A stretch of 64,000 bases of DNA from Polynucleobacter sp. MWH-Berg-3C6 (GCF_018881855.1 NZ_JACVPN010000003.1:146373-210372); one strand, 5' to 3'; positions 39,352-48,185 are shown, counted from the first letter of the stretch. Made by a program: numbers and translations. The notes: a model not told the origin generated them from the sequence alone.

Positions 39352-39398
39352 ATCAACTGATCCTTTAAATAGATTGTGAGTTTGCTAAGTGCTGTGAA

Positions 39399-39761
39399 TT
39401 ATTTTCTGGCGCAAGGAAAGCGTCCCGCCATAAATCCTAAGAACACCCCTGCGGCTGGTTTGTCAGCTACTTGTTGATTCGATTGCGCAAACTTTACAAA
39501 GTCACCAATCACTTCATCGCGTGCTGGAGCAGGCTGTTTAACGCAAATAAATGGCTTGGCACGTTGTGGATGGCGAGTTGCTAAATAAGTTTCATATACG
39601 GCAGTAGTAAATCCAATGCAGAAGCTGCGAGATTCTGGGCTAGCGGGATATTTGCAAACATTGACTAATTCTTGGGTGCTCAATACTTTGATGGTTTCTT
39701 GGGCCTGAGCTAGGCCAGAAAATGCCGCGAGAGCAGCTAAAACAATGAGGACTTTCTTCAT
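39399..39761 (-). CDS. secreted Rap1a/Tai-family-like protein
   Basis: A 120-residue exported protein with a signal peptide cleaved near AQAQ (residue about 20) and four Cys (VCKYP, SFCIGF, FICVK, FPCARK) likely to form disulfides. The layout resembles the Rap1a/Tai immunity-protein family of type VI secretion, but no T6SS gene is in the window, so a role in immunity is not supported. The ATG at 39761 is chosen because an AGGGAG ribosome site precedes it and it starts the signal peptide; the frame is open 11 codons further. Confidence 0.7.
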   Translation of the reverse strand: MKKVLIVLAALAAFSGLAQAQETIKVLSTQELVNVCKYPASPESRSFCIGFTTAVYETYLATRHPQRAKPFICVKQPAPARDEVIGDFVKFAQSNQQVADKPAAGVFLGFMAGRFPCARK

Positions 39762-39818
39762 GGGTTCTCCCTTAGGTGTATGAAATTTGATCATAAACCA
39801 TATATTAGGCCAATTAGC

Positions 39819-39834
39819 GCACTAAATAGGTGCA
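39819..39834. promoter_or_regulatory. NtrC-like binding site upstream of amtB
   Basis: The arrangement gcac, six bases, ggtgca fits the half-sites and spacing of enteric NtrC boxes (as at glnA). It lies about 65-80 bases before the amtB ATG. A further gtgcattttgcac palindrome overlaps it on the right. I found no sigma-54 promoter with correct GG-N10-GC spacing nearby, so control may act on a sigma-70 promoter. Confidence 0.4.
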
Positions 39835-39897
39835 TTTTGCACTTCTTTGGGATTATTTTTTCCCCATAATGATGCAAAAAATCAAAGGGGAAATTTC

Positions 39898-41100
39898 ATG
39901 GAAATTTTGAAAACGGGCAGCGATGCTTTATTCATTTTGCTTGGCGCCATCATGGTTCTTGCTATGCACGCAGGTTTTGCGTTCTTGGAGCTGGGGACTG
40001 TTCGTAAAAAGAACCAAGTAAATGCGCTCGTCAAAATCTTAGTCGACTTCGCAGTGTCGACAATTGCGTATTTCTTCATTGGATACAGCATTGCTTATGG
40101 TGTGAACTTTTTCTCTGGCGCGGAATTACTGGCTGAGAAAAATGGTTATGAGTTGGTGAAATTTTTCTTCTTGCTTACTTTTGCTGCAGCTATTCCTGCA
40201 ATTATTTCTGGTGGTATTGCAGAGCGCGCTAAATTTAATCCACAACTCATTGCAACATTTGTGTTGGTTGGTTTTGTTTATCCGTTCTTTGAAGGTATTG
40301 CGTGGAATCAGCATTACGGCATTCAGGCTTGGATCAAAGGCTTTACTGGCGAAGAGTTTCATGACTTTGCAGGTTCAGTTGTAGTTCATGCAGTTGGTGG
40401 CTGGATCGCCTTACCTGCAGTGATTCTCCTGGGCGCGCGTCGTGGCCGTTACACCAAAGAAGGGCAAATTTCTGCGCATCCACCTTCAAGCATTCCATTC
40501 TTAGCTTTAGGTGCATGGATTTTGGCAGTAGGTTGGTTTGGTTTTAATGTGATGAGCGCACAGACGATTGATAAGATCAGCGGCTTAGTTGCCATGAACT
40601 CATTGATGGCAATGGTTGGCGGCACTTTAGCCGCTTGGGTTGTAGGTCGTAATGACCCTGGCTTTACCTATAACGGCCCTCTTGCAGGTTTGGTCGCTGT
40701 TTGTGCCGGCTCAGATTTAATGCATCCAGTTGGCGCATTGGTTGTTGGCTTGGTTGCGGGTGCATTATTTGTTTACATGTTTACCTTGGTGCAAAACCGC
40801 TGGAAGATTGATGACGTTCTCGGCGTATGGCCATTGCATGGTCTGTGTGGACTTTGGGGTGGATTGGCTGCCGGTATTTTTGGAACCAAAGCGCTGGGTG
40901 GTATTGGTGGCGTTACCTTTACGGGCCAATTAATTGGAAGCGCTATCGGTGTAGGTGTTGCCCTCATTGGAGGCATTGTGGTTTACGGAGGGCTCAAGGC
41001 AGTGCTCGGTATTCGGATGTCTCAAGAAGAAGAATATGAAGGTGCTGATTTAAGCGTGCATCGTATTTCTTCTACTCCAGACCGCGAGCCTAACTGGTAG
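39898..41100 (+). CDS. amtB: ammonium transporter
   Basis: Inner-membrane Amt/Rh channel of 400 residues with about eleven helices. The twin pore histidines are in GSVVVHAVGGW and VWPLHGLCGLWGG. The long frame starts at 39847, but the ATG at 39898 is preferred: an AAGGGG ribosome site precedes it and MEILKTGSDALFILLGAIM is the first helix. There is no cleaved signal peptide beyond that helix. No glnK gene is beside it, unlike in many bacteria. An NtrC-like site upstream suggests nitrogen control. Confidence 0.93.
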   Translation: MEILKTGSDALFILLGAIMVLAMHAGFAFLELGTVRKKNQVNALVKILVDFAVSTIAYFFIGYSIAYGVNFFSGAELLAEKNGYELVKFFFLLTFAAAIPAIISGGIAERAKFNPQLIATFVLVGFVYPFFEGIAWNQHYGIQAWIKGFTGEEFHDFAGSVVVHAVGGWIALPAVILLGARRGRYTKEGQISAHPPSSIPFLALGAWILAVGWFGFNVMSAQTIDKISGLVAMNSLMAMVGGTLAAWVVGRNDPGFTYNGPLAGLVAVCAGSDLMHPVGALVVGLVAGALFVYMFTLVQNRWKIDDVLGVWPLHGLCGLWGGLAAGIFGTKALGGIGGVTFTGQLIGSAIGVGVALIGGIVVYGGLKAVLGIRMSQEEEYEGADLSVHRISSTPDREPNW

Positions 41101-41144
41101 CTTGAAGTCTTTATAGATAGCCTGATTCATACCTATAATGAGTC

Positions 41145-41669
41145 ATGGCTATATTTGAACTAGACGGAAATGCCCCTCAGTTATCTGAGGGCGCTTGGGT
41201 TGCTGAAAGTGCTGAGGTTATTGGGAAGGTAGAGCTCCATAAAAATGCGAGCATCTGGCCAAAGGTGGTTATTCGCGGCGATAACGATCTCATTCAAATC
41301 GGCGAAGGCAGCAATGTGCAAGACGCATCTGTTTTGCATACTGATCCTGGTTATCCGCTCATCATTGGTAAGAACGCTACGGTAGGCCATCAAGTCATGC
41401 TTCATGGATGTCATATTGGCGATGGAAGTCTTATCGGCATTGGCGCCGTTATCTTGAACGGCGCAAAGATTGGGAAGCATTGTTTGGTAGGTGCCGGAGC
41501 TCTGGTGACTGAAGGTAAAGAGTTTCCAGATGGCTCAATGATTATTGGCTCACCTGCTAAAGCAGTAAAGACCTTAAGTCCCGAGCAGATCGCTGGCATT
41601 GAAGATATTGCAGCTCGCTATGTTAAGAACGCACAACGTTACATCAAGACACTCAAAAAGATTTCTTAA
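41145..41669 (+). CDS. gamma-carbonic anhydrase-like hexapeptide protein
   Basis: Left-handed beta-helix protein of 174 residues (YrdA/Cam family). The repeated hexapeptide pattern is clear ([44 protein letters not shown]), and the three metal His lie in VLHTDPG and GHQVMLHGC. It could be a carbonic anhydrase, though many homologues lack measured activity. A TATAAT hexamer ends only 5 bases before the ATG, so a transcript from it would be practically leaderless. Confidence 0.85.
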   Translation: MAIFELDGNAPQLSEGAWVAESAEVIGKVELHKNASIWPKVVIRGDNDLIQIGEGSNVQDASVLHTDPGYPLIIGKNATVGHQVMLHGCHIGDGSLIGIGAVILNGAKIGKHCLVGAGALVTEGKEFPDGSMIIGSPAKAVKTLSPEQIAGIEDIAARYVKNAQRYIKTLKKIS

Positions 41670-41675
41670 GAATGT

Positions 41676-41712
41676 GATGAGATGTTCGCATGTTTAGTGC
41701 AAACATCTCATC
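41676..41712. terminator. hairpin between convergent genes
   Basis: Stem gatgagatgtt/aacatctcatc (11 pairs), extended inward by gca/tgc after one mismatch, with a 7-base loop. It sits between the gamma-carbonic anhydrase stop and the SDR stop. There is no T run on either side, so termination is likely but not certain. Confidence 0.5.
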
Positions 41713-41727
41713 TCAATAGCTGAAAAA

Positions 41728-42486
41728 TTAGCCTCTGCCGACAAAGGGCATATTGGTTGCCATAATCGTCATGGAGAGAATATTGCTCTCTAGTGGAAGT
41801 TGAGCCATATGCAGCACCGCCTCACCCACATGATCTACATCCATACGTGGCTCAACCTTAATTGATTGATCGGCCTGCATAATGCCAGCAGCCATACGCT
41901 CAGTCATTTCGGTTGCGGCATTGCCAATGTCAATTTGACCGCAAGCAATATTGAATGGACGCCCATCCAATGCAATGGTTTTAGTCAAGCCACTAATTCC
42001 ATGTTTGGTAGCGGTGTAAGGAGCAGACATTGGTCTTGGAGCATGCGCAGAAATTGAGCCGTTATTAATAATTCTGCCGCCTTGAGGAGATTGCGCTTTC
42101 ATCATGCGAATTGCTTCTTGAGAGCATAAGAATGCACCGCAGAGGTTGGAGTTCACAACATTCATCCACTGTTCATAGGTGAGGTCTTCCATCGGAATCG
42201 CTGGAGCGCCAATACCGGCATTATTGAAAAGGACATCAATGCGCCCAAAACGTTCTTTGAGAGCCGCAAATAATTTCTTAACTTGATCTGGATTGCCAAC
42301 ATCGCAAGTGATCGCAAGACAGTTTTCGCTAGTGCCGCCAATAGTAGTAATTGCTTTTTCTAGTTTTTCTAAGTTGCGCCCAGTCAGTACAACCTGATAG
42401 CCACCTTTAAGAAGGGCTTTGGCTGCAGCTCTTCCAATACCTACTCCAGCGCCGGTGACGAGTGCTACTTTATTATTTTGTGGCAT
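41728..42486 (-). CDS. short-chain dehydrogenase/reductase
   Basis: Classical SDR oxidoreductase of 252 residues. The cofactor turn [10 protein letters not shown] is at residues 11-20, NNAG at 88-91, and the catalytic Ser144, Tyr157 and Lys161 (YTATK) are intact. Substrate is unknown. The cofactor loop ends in TGRN, which favours NADP(H) weakly. It is next to the Lrp-like regulator on the same strand (49 bases), but whether they form one unit is not clear. Confidence 0.85.
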   Translation of the reverse strand: MPQNNKVALVTGAGVGIGRAAAKALLKGGYQVVLTGRNLEKLEKAITTIGGTSENCLAITCDVGNPDQVKKLFAALKERFGRIDVLFNNAGIGAPAIPMEDLTYEQWMNVVNSNLCGAFLCSQEAIRMMKAQSPQGGRIINNGSISAHAPRPMSAPYTATKHGISGLTKTIALDGRPFNIACGQIDIGNAATEMTERMAAGIMQADQSIKVEPRMDVDHVGEAVLHMAQLPLESNILSMTIMATNMPFVGRG

Positions 42487-42535
42487 TGCTTTCTTTCTAA
42501 TGAATGTCTCGGATAAATTCTATATTGCCTTACAT

Positions 42536-43000
42536 TTACTTAGGTAATGGTAAAGCAGTTTTATAACGCACTTGTTTTAATGCAAAGCTAGAGCGAATTT
42601 TTTCAATCCCAGGAATTGGCGTTAGTTGCTCAAGGATGAATTTTTCCAGTGCGCCCATATCAGCCACTGCTACACGAATCAGATAATCACTATCGCCAGT
42701 CATGAGATAGCACTCCATCACCTCATCGTGTTCCGAGATGCGTTGTTCAAATTCCCCTAAAGCTTCTTTAGACTGTTCTTTAAGGCTAATGGAGATAAAG
42801 ACGTTTAAGCCAAGCCCCAAGATTTTAGGGTCTGCCAGCGCTACATAGTTTCTGATGACGCCTTTATCTTTTAGAGCTTTGACGCGCATGAGGCAGGGTG
42901 ATGGGGATAGGTGAACCCGCTTAGCGAGCTCTACATTGCTGTGAGAGCTGTCATTTTGAAGTTCATTCAAAATTCTGATATCTATGGGATCAAGCTTCAT
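42536..43000 (-). CDS. Lrp/AsnC family transcriptional regulator
   Basis: A 154-residue regulator with an N-terminal winged helix (ILNELQNDSSHSNVELAKRV then LSPSPCLMRVKAL) and a C-terminal RAM ligand-binding domain containing ECYLMTGDSDYLIRV. Such proteins sense amino acids. It is divergent from the E2-E1 genes, with 135 AT-rich bases between, and so probably controls them. In Pseudomonas an Lrp-type regulator, MdeR, likewise controls an AceE-like 2-oxobutyrate dehydrogenase E1, MdeB. Confidence 0.9.
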   Translation of the reverse strand: MKLDPIDIRILNELQNDSSHSNVELAKRVHLSPSPCLMRVKALKDKGVIRNYVALADPKILGLGLNVFISISLKEQSKEALGEFEQRISEHDEVMECYLMTGDSDYLIRVAVADMGALEKFILEQLTPIPGIEKIRSSFALKQVRYKTALPLPK

Positions 43001-43135
43001 AAAATTCCTTGAATATTAATAATATCGGCATATTATGCTGAAAATTATGATTTATGGCCAATAATTAGCATCCTATTTTGTCTGTAATCCAACAAAATAA
43101 AGCCTTAGATGCAGCTGTAAATCTTTGGAGGGGTT
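43001..43135. promoter_or_regulatory. divergent promoter region, lrp-like / E2
   Basis: AT-rich 135-base spacer between divergent start codons. It contains several AT-rich dyads (for example attaataat and catattatg near 43015-43035) of the kind Lrp/AsnC proteins bind. No single clear -35/-10 pair was chosen. A strong GGAGG ribosome site lies at 43128-43132. There is no room for a missing lipoyl domain of the E2 gene here. Confidence 0.4.
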
Positions 43136-44104
43136 GTGGGTATTGAAATTGCGTTTCCAGGAATCCAGGAGGATCAGGTCAGAGCTGGACTTGAGTTTTG
43201 GGCCGGCCCTTCGACTAGAAAATTTGCCCGTGAATTTGGTGTCGATATCCAGCAGGTTCGGGGTAGTGGCCAACGAGGGCGCATCACCAAAGAAGATATT
43301 CAGCAATTTATTAAACACTCCATGTTGGCAAGAGGGAGTGCATCTACACAGAGCACTCAGGGCATTGCAGGATTTGATCTTTTACCTTGGCCTAAAGTCG
43401 ACTTTACTAAGTTTGGAGAAATAGAGCGCCAAGCGCGTAGCCGCATTCAGAAAGTATCGGCCGCTAATCTGGCACGTAACTGGGTCATGATCCCAGCAGT
43501 AACGTATCACGATGATGCTGACATTACTGATCTTGAAGAGTTTCGTACCGCATTAAATCAAGAAAATCAGAAAGATGGGGTGAAGATTACTTTATTGGCT
43601 TTCCTTATTAAGGCTGTAGTAGCCGCTCTTAAGAAATACCCAACATTCAATTCTTCGCTTGATGGTGAAGATCTCATTCTGAAAAAATATTTTCATATTG
43701 GATTTGCAGTGGATACCCCGGGTGGTCTCGTTGTCCCGGTGATTCGTAATGTGGATCAAAAGGGTATTCAGGAGATTGCAAATGAGACGGCTAGCCTTGC
43801 GATGCTAGCCCGAGAAGGAAAGCTTAAGCCAGATCAGATGCAGGGTGCCTCCTTTACGATCTCTTCATTGGGTGGTATTGGTGGCACTTATTGCGCCCCG
43901 ATTGTGAATGCACCTGAAGTGGCTATTCTGGCGGTGAATAAGTCTGCTGTGAAGCCTGTATGGGATGGCAAGCAATTTGTTCCACGTCTGATTTGCCCGC
44001 TCTCTATGACTGCCGATCATCGCGTCATAGATGGCGCTTTAGCAACGCACTTCACTGCGCACCTGAGTCAGTTGTTGGGTGATTTTCGCAAGGTGATGTT
44101 ATGA
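43136..44104 (+). CDS. lipoyl-less 2-oxo acid dehydrogenase E2 acyltransferase
   Basis: A 322-residue E2-type acyltransferase. Residues about 24-60 (PSTRKFAREFG, RGSGQRGRITKEDI) form a peripheral-subunit-binding domain. The rest is the catalytic domain with TISSLGGIGGT and the active-site His295 and Asp299 in HRVIDG. The N-terminal lipoyl domain found in normal E2 proteins is absent: the binding domain starts within 25 residues of the GTG start. It precedes the E1 gene by 34 bases. Catalysis would need a lipoyl domain supplied by another protein, or a different acyl carrier. Confidence 0.88.
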   Translation: MGIEIAFPGIQEDQVRAGLEFWAGPSTRKFAREFGVDIQQVRGSGQRGRITKEDIQQFIKHSMLARGSASTQSTQGIAGFDLLPWPKVDFTKFGEIERQARSRIQKVSAANLARNWVMIPAVTYHDDADITDLEEFRTALNQENQKDGVKITLLAFLIKAVVAALKKYPTFNSSLDGEDLILKKYFHIGFAVDTPGGLVVPVIRNVDQKGIQEIANETASLAMLAREGKLKPDQMQGASFTISSLGGIGGTYCAPIVNAPEVAILAVNKSAVKPVWDGKQFVPRLICPLSMTADHRVIDGALATHFTAHLSQLLGDFRKVML

Positions 44105-44138
44105 ACTTCAAAGATAAAAAGTTACAGAGGAATTTTTC

Positions 44139-46778
44139 ATGAACGCTCCCGACATTAAAAAATACTTAAATCTCGAGCATATCGATACCGATCCTGTAGA
44201 AACTGCAGAGTGGAACGAGGCATTTATGGATTTACTGGCCTCGGGTGATAGTGCGCGCGCTAAGTTTATTTTGGATAGCTTGTTAAGGCTTGCTAACAAA
44301 AATCAAATCAATTGGGTGCCCGACCTAGTCACGCCCTATATCAATTCCATACCAGTAGATGAGCAACCGCCATTCCCAGGGGATTTGGTAATCGAAGAAA
44401 AGCTGGCTTCATTGATGAGATGGAATGCGCTGGCGATGGTAGCAAAAGCAAATGAAGCTTATGGTGAGCTGGGCGGCCATATTGCTAGCTATGCTAGCGC
44501 TGCGGATTTATTTGAGGTTGGGTTTAATCATTTTTTCCGCGCAAGGACTGAGGGTGGCGATGCAAAAGAGCGTGGAGACTTGGTTTTCTTTCAACCGCAT
44601 AGTGCGCCAGGAGTATATGCGCGCGCCTATTTAGAAGGAAGGCTGACTGAAAATGATCTTGCGCATTACAGGCGCGAGATTACTGCGCCTGAGTCTGGTG
44701 CAAGAGGTTTATCTAGCTACCCCCATCCTTGGTTGATGCCCGATTTTTGGCAATTCCCAACAGGCTCTATGGGAATTGGTCCAATCAGTTCTATTTACCA
44801 TGCACGCTTTATGCGCTATCTCAGTGATCGTAAATTATTAGACTGCTCTACTAGAAAAGTCTGGGGCGTTTTTGGTGATGGTGAGATGGATGAGCCAGAA
44901 AGTATGAGTGCACTGACATTAGCCTCTAGAGAAAAGCTGGATAACTTAGTTTGGGTGGTCAATTGCAACTTACAACGCCTAGATGGCCCAGTGCGCGGTA
45001 ACGGCAGAATTATTGATGAGCTAGAAAAACTATTCCGGGGTTCTGGTTGGAACGTAATTAAATTGGTTTGGGGTAGCGATTGGGATGGACTGTTTGCTAG
45101 AGATACCACGGGAGCTCTAGTAAAAGCCTTTGCTCAAACCGTTGATGGTCAAATGCAAACCTTTGCTGCAAAAGATGGCAGCTTTAATCGTAAAAATTTC
45201 TTTGGCCAAAATGAAGAATTGGCTCGTCTTGCTCAAGGCATGACCGATGAGCAAATTGATCGACTGAAAAGAGGCGGTCATGATTTAGTCAAAATTCATG
45301 CGGCTTATCAAGCTGCAGCCAACCATGTGGGTCAGCCAACAGTGATCTTGGCGCATACCAAGAAGGGCTACGGTATGGGCAATGCTGGCCAAGGAAAAAT
45401 GACGACGCATAGCCAGAAGAAGCTAGATGATGAAGCATTAATTGAGTATCGCAACCGTTTCAACTTGCCATTAACTGACGAGCAGGCAACGAGCCTGACT
45501 TTCTTTAGGCCTGATGAAAATAGTGAAGAGCTGAAATATCTAAAAGAACAGCGTAATAAGCTTGGCGGGCAATTGCCTAAGCGCTATTCGGAATGCGACA
45601 AATTAAATGTCCCAGATATCAATTCCTATGCAGCGTTTGCGATTAAGGCTGAAGACAAAGAGATGTCTACCACGATGGCTTTTGTGCGCATGCTTGGCAA
45701 TTTACTAAAGGACAAAGCTCTGGGACCTCGCGTGGTGCCAATTGTTGCCGATGAAGCGCGTACTTTTGGAATGGCCAATTTATTTAAACAGGTTGGCATT
45801 TACTCGAGCGTAGGTCAGCGCTATGAGCCGGAAGATATTGGTTCAGTATTGAGCTATCGCGAGGCATTAGATGGACAAATCCTGGAAGAGGGCATTAGTG
45901 AGGCGGGTGCTATTGCCAGCTGGACTGCTGCAGCAACTAGCTATAGCGTGCACGGCATTGCCATGCTGCCTTTTTATATTTATTACTCCATGTTTGGCTT
46001 TCAAAGAATTGGTGATGCTATTTGGGCGGCAGCCGATCAACGTGCCAGAGGATTTTTATTGGGCGCCACCTCAGGTAGAACAACATTAGGTGGTGAGGGG
46101 CTACAACATCAAGATGGCAGTAGTCAGCTCATTGCTGCAACCATTCCCAATTGCAAAGCATATGACCCCGCTTTTGCCGGTGAGTTAGCAGTGATTGTCG
46201 ATCAAGGGATGCGCGACATGTTGATAGATCAAAAAGATTTGTTCTATTACATCACTCTCATGAATGAAAACTATGCTCAGCCTGATTTACCTGACAATGC
46301 AGCTGAGGGTGTGATTCGGGGTTGCTATAAATTTAAGACCCTTCAGGCTGCCAGTGGTGATAGCAAGTCTTGCGTAAGCCTGCTCGGTTCTGGTGCCATC
46401 ATGACTGAGGTACTAAAGGCAGCAGAGATGCTTGCCAGTGATGGTATCAATGTCGATATTTTTAGTGTGACCAGTTGGAGTGAATTGTCTCGAGATGGCA
46501 AGCTGAAAGAGCAGGCAAGACTCTCTGGCAATACCAGTGATGTGCAGGCGTACATTTCAGAGGTGCTAGCTCAAGGCCATGGTCCGATTGTGGCTGCCAC
46601 TGACTATGTACATGCGCTACCGGAAAGCATACGTGCATATATTCCTGAGGGCAGAGGATATATGACGCTCGGTACCGATGGTTTCGGTAGAAGCGATACA
46701 AGAGCGGCATTACGTGAGTATTTTGGTGTGAATGCGAACAGCATTTATAAGGTGGCGAAAGAATCATTGAAAAACTAA
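44139..46778 (+). CDS. AceE/MdeB-like 2-oxo acid dehydrogenase E1
   Basis: Homodimeric thiamine-diphosphate E1 of 879 residues. The ThDP/Mg motif runs from GDGEMDEPES (246 on) to VVNCNLQ (275-277 NCN). Glu588, in EGISEAGA, and His424, in the mobile loop, match catalytic residues of E. coli AceE. However, the conserved QHEDGHSH of AceE reads QHQDGSSQ here (656-663), so two His are replaced. That and the context (Lrp-type regulator, partial E2) suggest a second, specialised complex such as a 2-oxobutyrate dehydrogenase, rather than the housekeeping pyruvate enzyme. Confidence 0.88.
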   Translation: MNAPDIKKYLNLEHIDTDPVETAEWNEAFMDLLASGDSARAKFILDSLLRLANKNQINWVPDLVTPYINSIPVDEQPPFPGDLVIEEKLASLMRWNALAMVAKANEAYGELGGHIASYASAADLFEVGFNHFFRARTEGGDAKERGDLVFFQPHSAPGVYARAYLEGRLTENDLAHYRREITAPESGARGLSSYPHPWLMPDFWQFPTGSMGIGPISSIYHARFMRYLSDRKLLDCSTRKVWGVFGDGEMDEPESMSALTLASREKLDNLVWVVNCNLQRLDGPVRGNGRIIDELEKLFRGSGWNVIKLVWGSDWDGLFARDTTGALVKAFAQTVDGQMQTFAAKDGSFNRKNFFGQNEELARLAQGMTDEQIDRLKRGGHDLVKIHAAYQAAANHVGQPTVILAHTKKGYGMGNAGQGKMTTHSQKKLDDEALIEYRNRFNLPLTDEQATSLTFFRPDENSEELKYLKEQRNKLGGQLPKRYSECDKLNVPDINSYAAFAIKAEDKEMSTTMAFVRMLGNLLKDKALGPRVVPIVADEARTFGMANLFKQVGIYSSVGQRYEPEDIGSVLSYREALDGQILEEGISEAGAIASWTAAATSYSVHGIAMLPFYIYYSMFGFQRIGDAIWAAADQRARGFLLGATSGRTTLGGEGLQHQDGSSQLIAATIPNCKAYDPAFAGELAVIVDQGMRDMLIDQKDLFYYITLMNENYAQPDLPDNAAEGVIRGCYKFKTLQAASGDSKSCVSLLGSGAIMTEVLKAAEMLASDGINVDIFSVTSWSELSRDGKLKEQARLSGNTSDVQAYISEVLAQGHGPIVAATDYVHALPESIRAYIPEGRGYMTLGTDGFGRSDTRAALREYFGVNANSIYKVAKESLKN

Positions 46779-46844
46779 TCTTTCACTTGATGCCTTATGA
46801 TCACTTTATTATTTGTTATTACCGAATTTTCTGGAGATTTTTAG

Positions 46845-48182
46845 ATGTCCCTTATTCAAAAGCTCAAAGCACGCGCCGCTAACAACAACCCTGTGCGTGT
46901 GGGCATTATTGGTGCTGGTAAGTTTGGCTCAATGTATCTTTCACAGGCACGACGTACTCCAGGTATTCATTTAGTTGCAGTCGCTGATTTATCCCCTGCT
47001 CGCGCAAAAGAATCGCTTGCTCGCGTAGGCTGGGATGCCCCTCGCTATAGCGCAACTTCACTACAGGATGCAGCCAAGTCGGGCGCTACCTTTGTGACTG
47101 ACGACGCAGAAAAAATGATTGCTAGTGAGTACATTGATATCGTGATCGACTCTACTGGTAGTCCGGCAGCTGGTATTCGTCATGCCCTACTTTGTTTTGA
47201 TCATCGCAAGCACATCATTATGGTCAATGTGGAAGCGGATGTATTGGCTGGACCATTGCTTGCCCGTAAGGCGGCAGAGGCTGGTGTGATTTATTCCATG
47301 GCTTCTGGAGATCAGCCAGCGCTCATCGCAGAATTAGTAGACTGGGCAAGAACCATTGGCTTAGAAGTAGTATGTGCAGGCAAGGGCACTAAATATCTAC
47401 CCATCTATCATCAGTCCACTCCAGATACTGTCTGGGGGCATTACGGATTTTCTGAGGAACAAGTTGCTAGCGGCGACTTTAATGCCCAAATGTTCAATTC
47501 ATTTTTGGACGGTACTAAATCCGCTCTAGAAATGGCTGCAGTATCGAATGCTTGTGATTTAAGTCCTCCTAGCAATGGCTTAGAGTTCCCGCCTTGTGGA
47601 GTCGATGACTTGCCACATATCTTCCGACCAATTTCTGAAGGCGGCATTCTGAAGCAAAAAGGAACTGTTGAGGTTGTTTCTTCGGTTGAGAGAGATGGGC
47701 GTCCTGTATTTAGAGATTTGCGTTGGGGTGTTTTTGCGGTGTTTGAAGCACCAAGTCAATATGTCATTGATTGCTTCTCACAATATGGCCTAAAAACGGA
47801 TAGCACTGGTAAATATGCGGCGATGTACAAGCCTTATCACTTGATCGGCTTGGAGCTGGGTATTTCGGTGGCAAGCATTGCAGTACGAGGAGAGGCTACT
47901 GGAGCGACTGGTGATTGGAGGGGTGATGTAGTGGCTACTGCTAAGCGCACTCTGAGAGCTGGTGAGAAATTAGATGGAGAAGGTGGCTTTACTGTTTATG
48001 GAAAGCTGATGACTGCTGCAGATTCACTCAAGCTGGGTGCTTTGCCAATTGGTTTGGCACATAACATGGTATTAAATAAAGATATTCTCGCTGGCAAGCC
48101 GGTGTGTTGGAGTGACGTGAATTACGATGCCACTCAGCAGGCTATTCAATTTCGACGCGAAATGGAAAAAGTGTTTGCTTAG
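46845..48182 (+). CDS. NAD-dependent oxidoreductase with C-terminal SAF domain
   Basis: A 445-residue protein with an N-terminal Rossmann fold (VGIIGAGKFGSMYL, residues 18-31) like homoserine dehydrogenase or Gfo/Idh enzymes, and a C-terminal SAF-like domain (about 365-430, AKRTLRAGEKLDGEGGF). This fusion is widespread in Proteobacteria, often annotated as homoserine-dehydrogenase-like or FlgA-like, without a settled function. A GGAGA ribosome site precedes the ATG. It is 66 bases after the E1 gene, probably in the same transcript, so it may act on the substrate or product of that complex. Confidence 0.78.
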   Translation: MSLIQKLKARAANNNPVRVGIIGAGKFGSMYLSQARRTPGIHLVAVADLSPARAKESLARVGWDAPRYSATSLQDAAKSGATFVTDDAEKMIASEYIDIVIDSTGSPAAGIRHALLCFDHRKHIIMVNVEADVLAGPLLARKAAEAGVIYSMASGDQPALIAELVDWARTIGLEVVCAGKGTKYLPIYHQSTPDTVWGHYGFSEEQVASGDFNAQMFNSFLDGTKSALEMAAVSNACDLSPPSNGLEFPPCGVDDLPHIFRPISEGGILKQKGTVEVVSSVERDGRPVFRDLRWGVFAVFEAPSQYVIDCFSQYGLKTDSTGKYAAMYKPYHLIGLELGISVASIAVRGEATGATGDWRGDVVATAKRTLRAGEKLDGEGGFTVYGKLMTAADSLKLGALPIGLAHNMVLNKDILAGKPVCWSDVNYDATQQAIQFRREMEKVFA

Positions 48183-48185
48183 ATC

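Noticed and set aside
39399..39761. Type VI secretion immunity protein
   Set aside because: The four-Cys secreted layout resembles Rap1a/Tai proteins, but no effector or T6SS gene is nearby, so only the family-level resemblance is reported.
39795..39897. Sigma-54 promoter for amtB
   Set aside because: Candidates with GG and GC were present but with 8 or 9 bases between them instead of 10.
44139..46778. Calling the E1 gene the housekeeping aceE
   Set aside because: The substituted QHQDGSSQ segment, the lipoyl-less E2 and the Lrp-type regulator do not fit the usual aceE-aceF-lpd arrangement.
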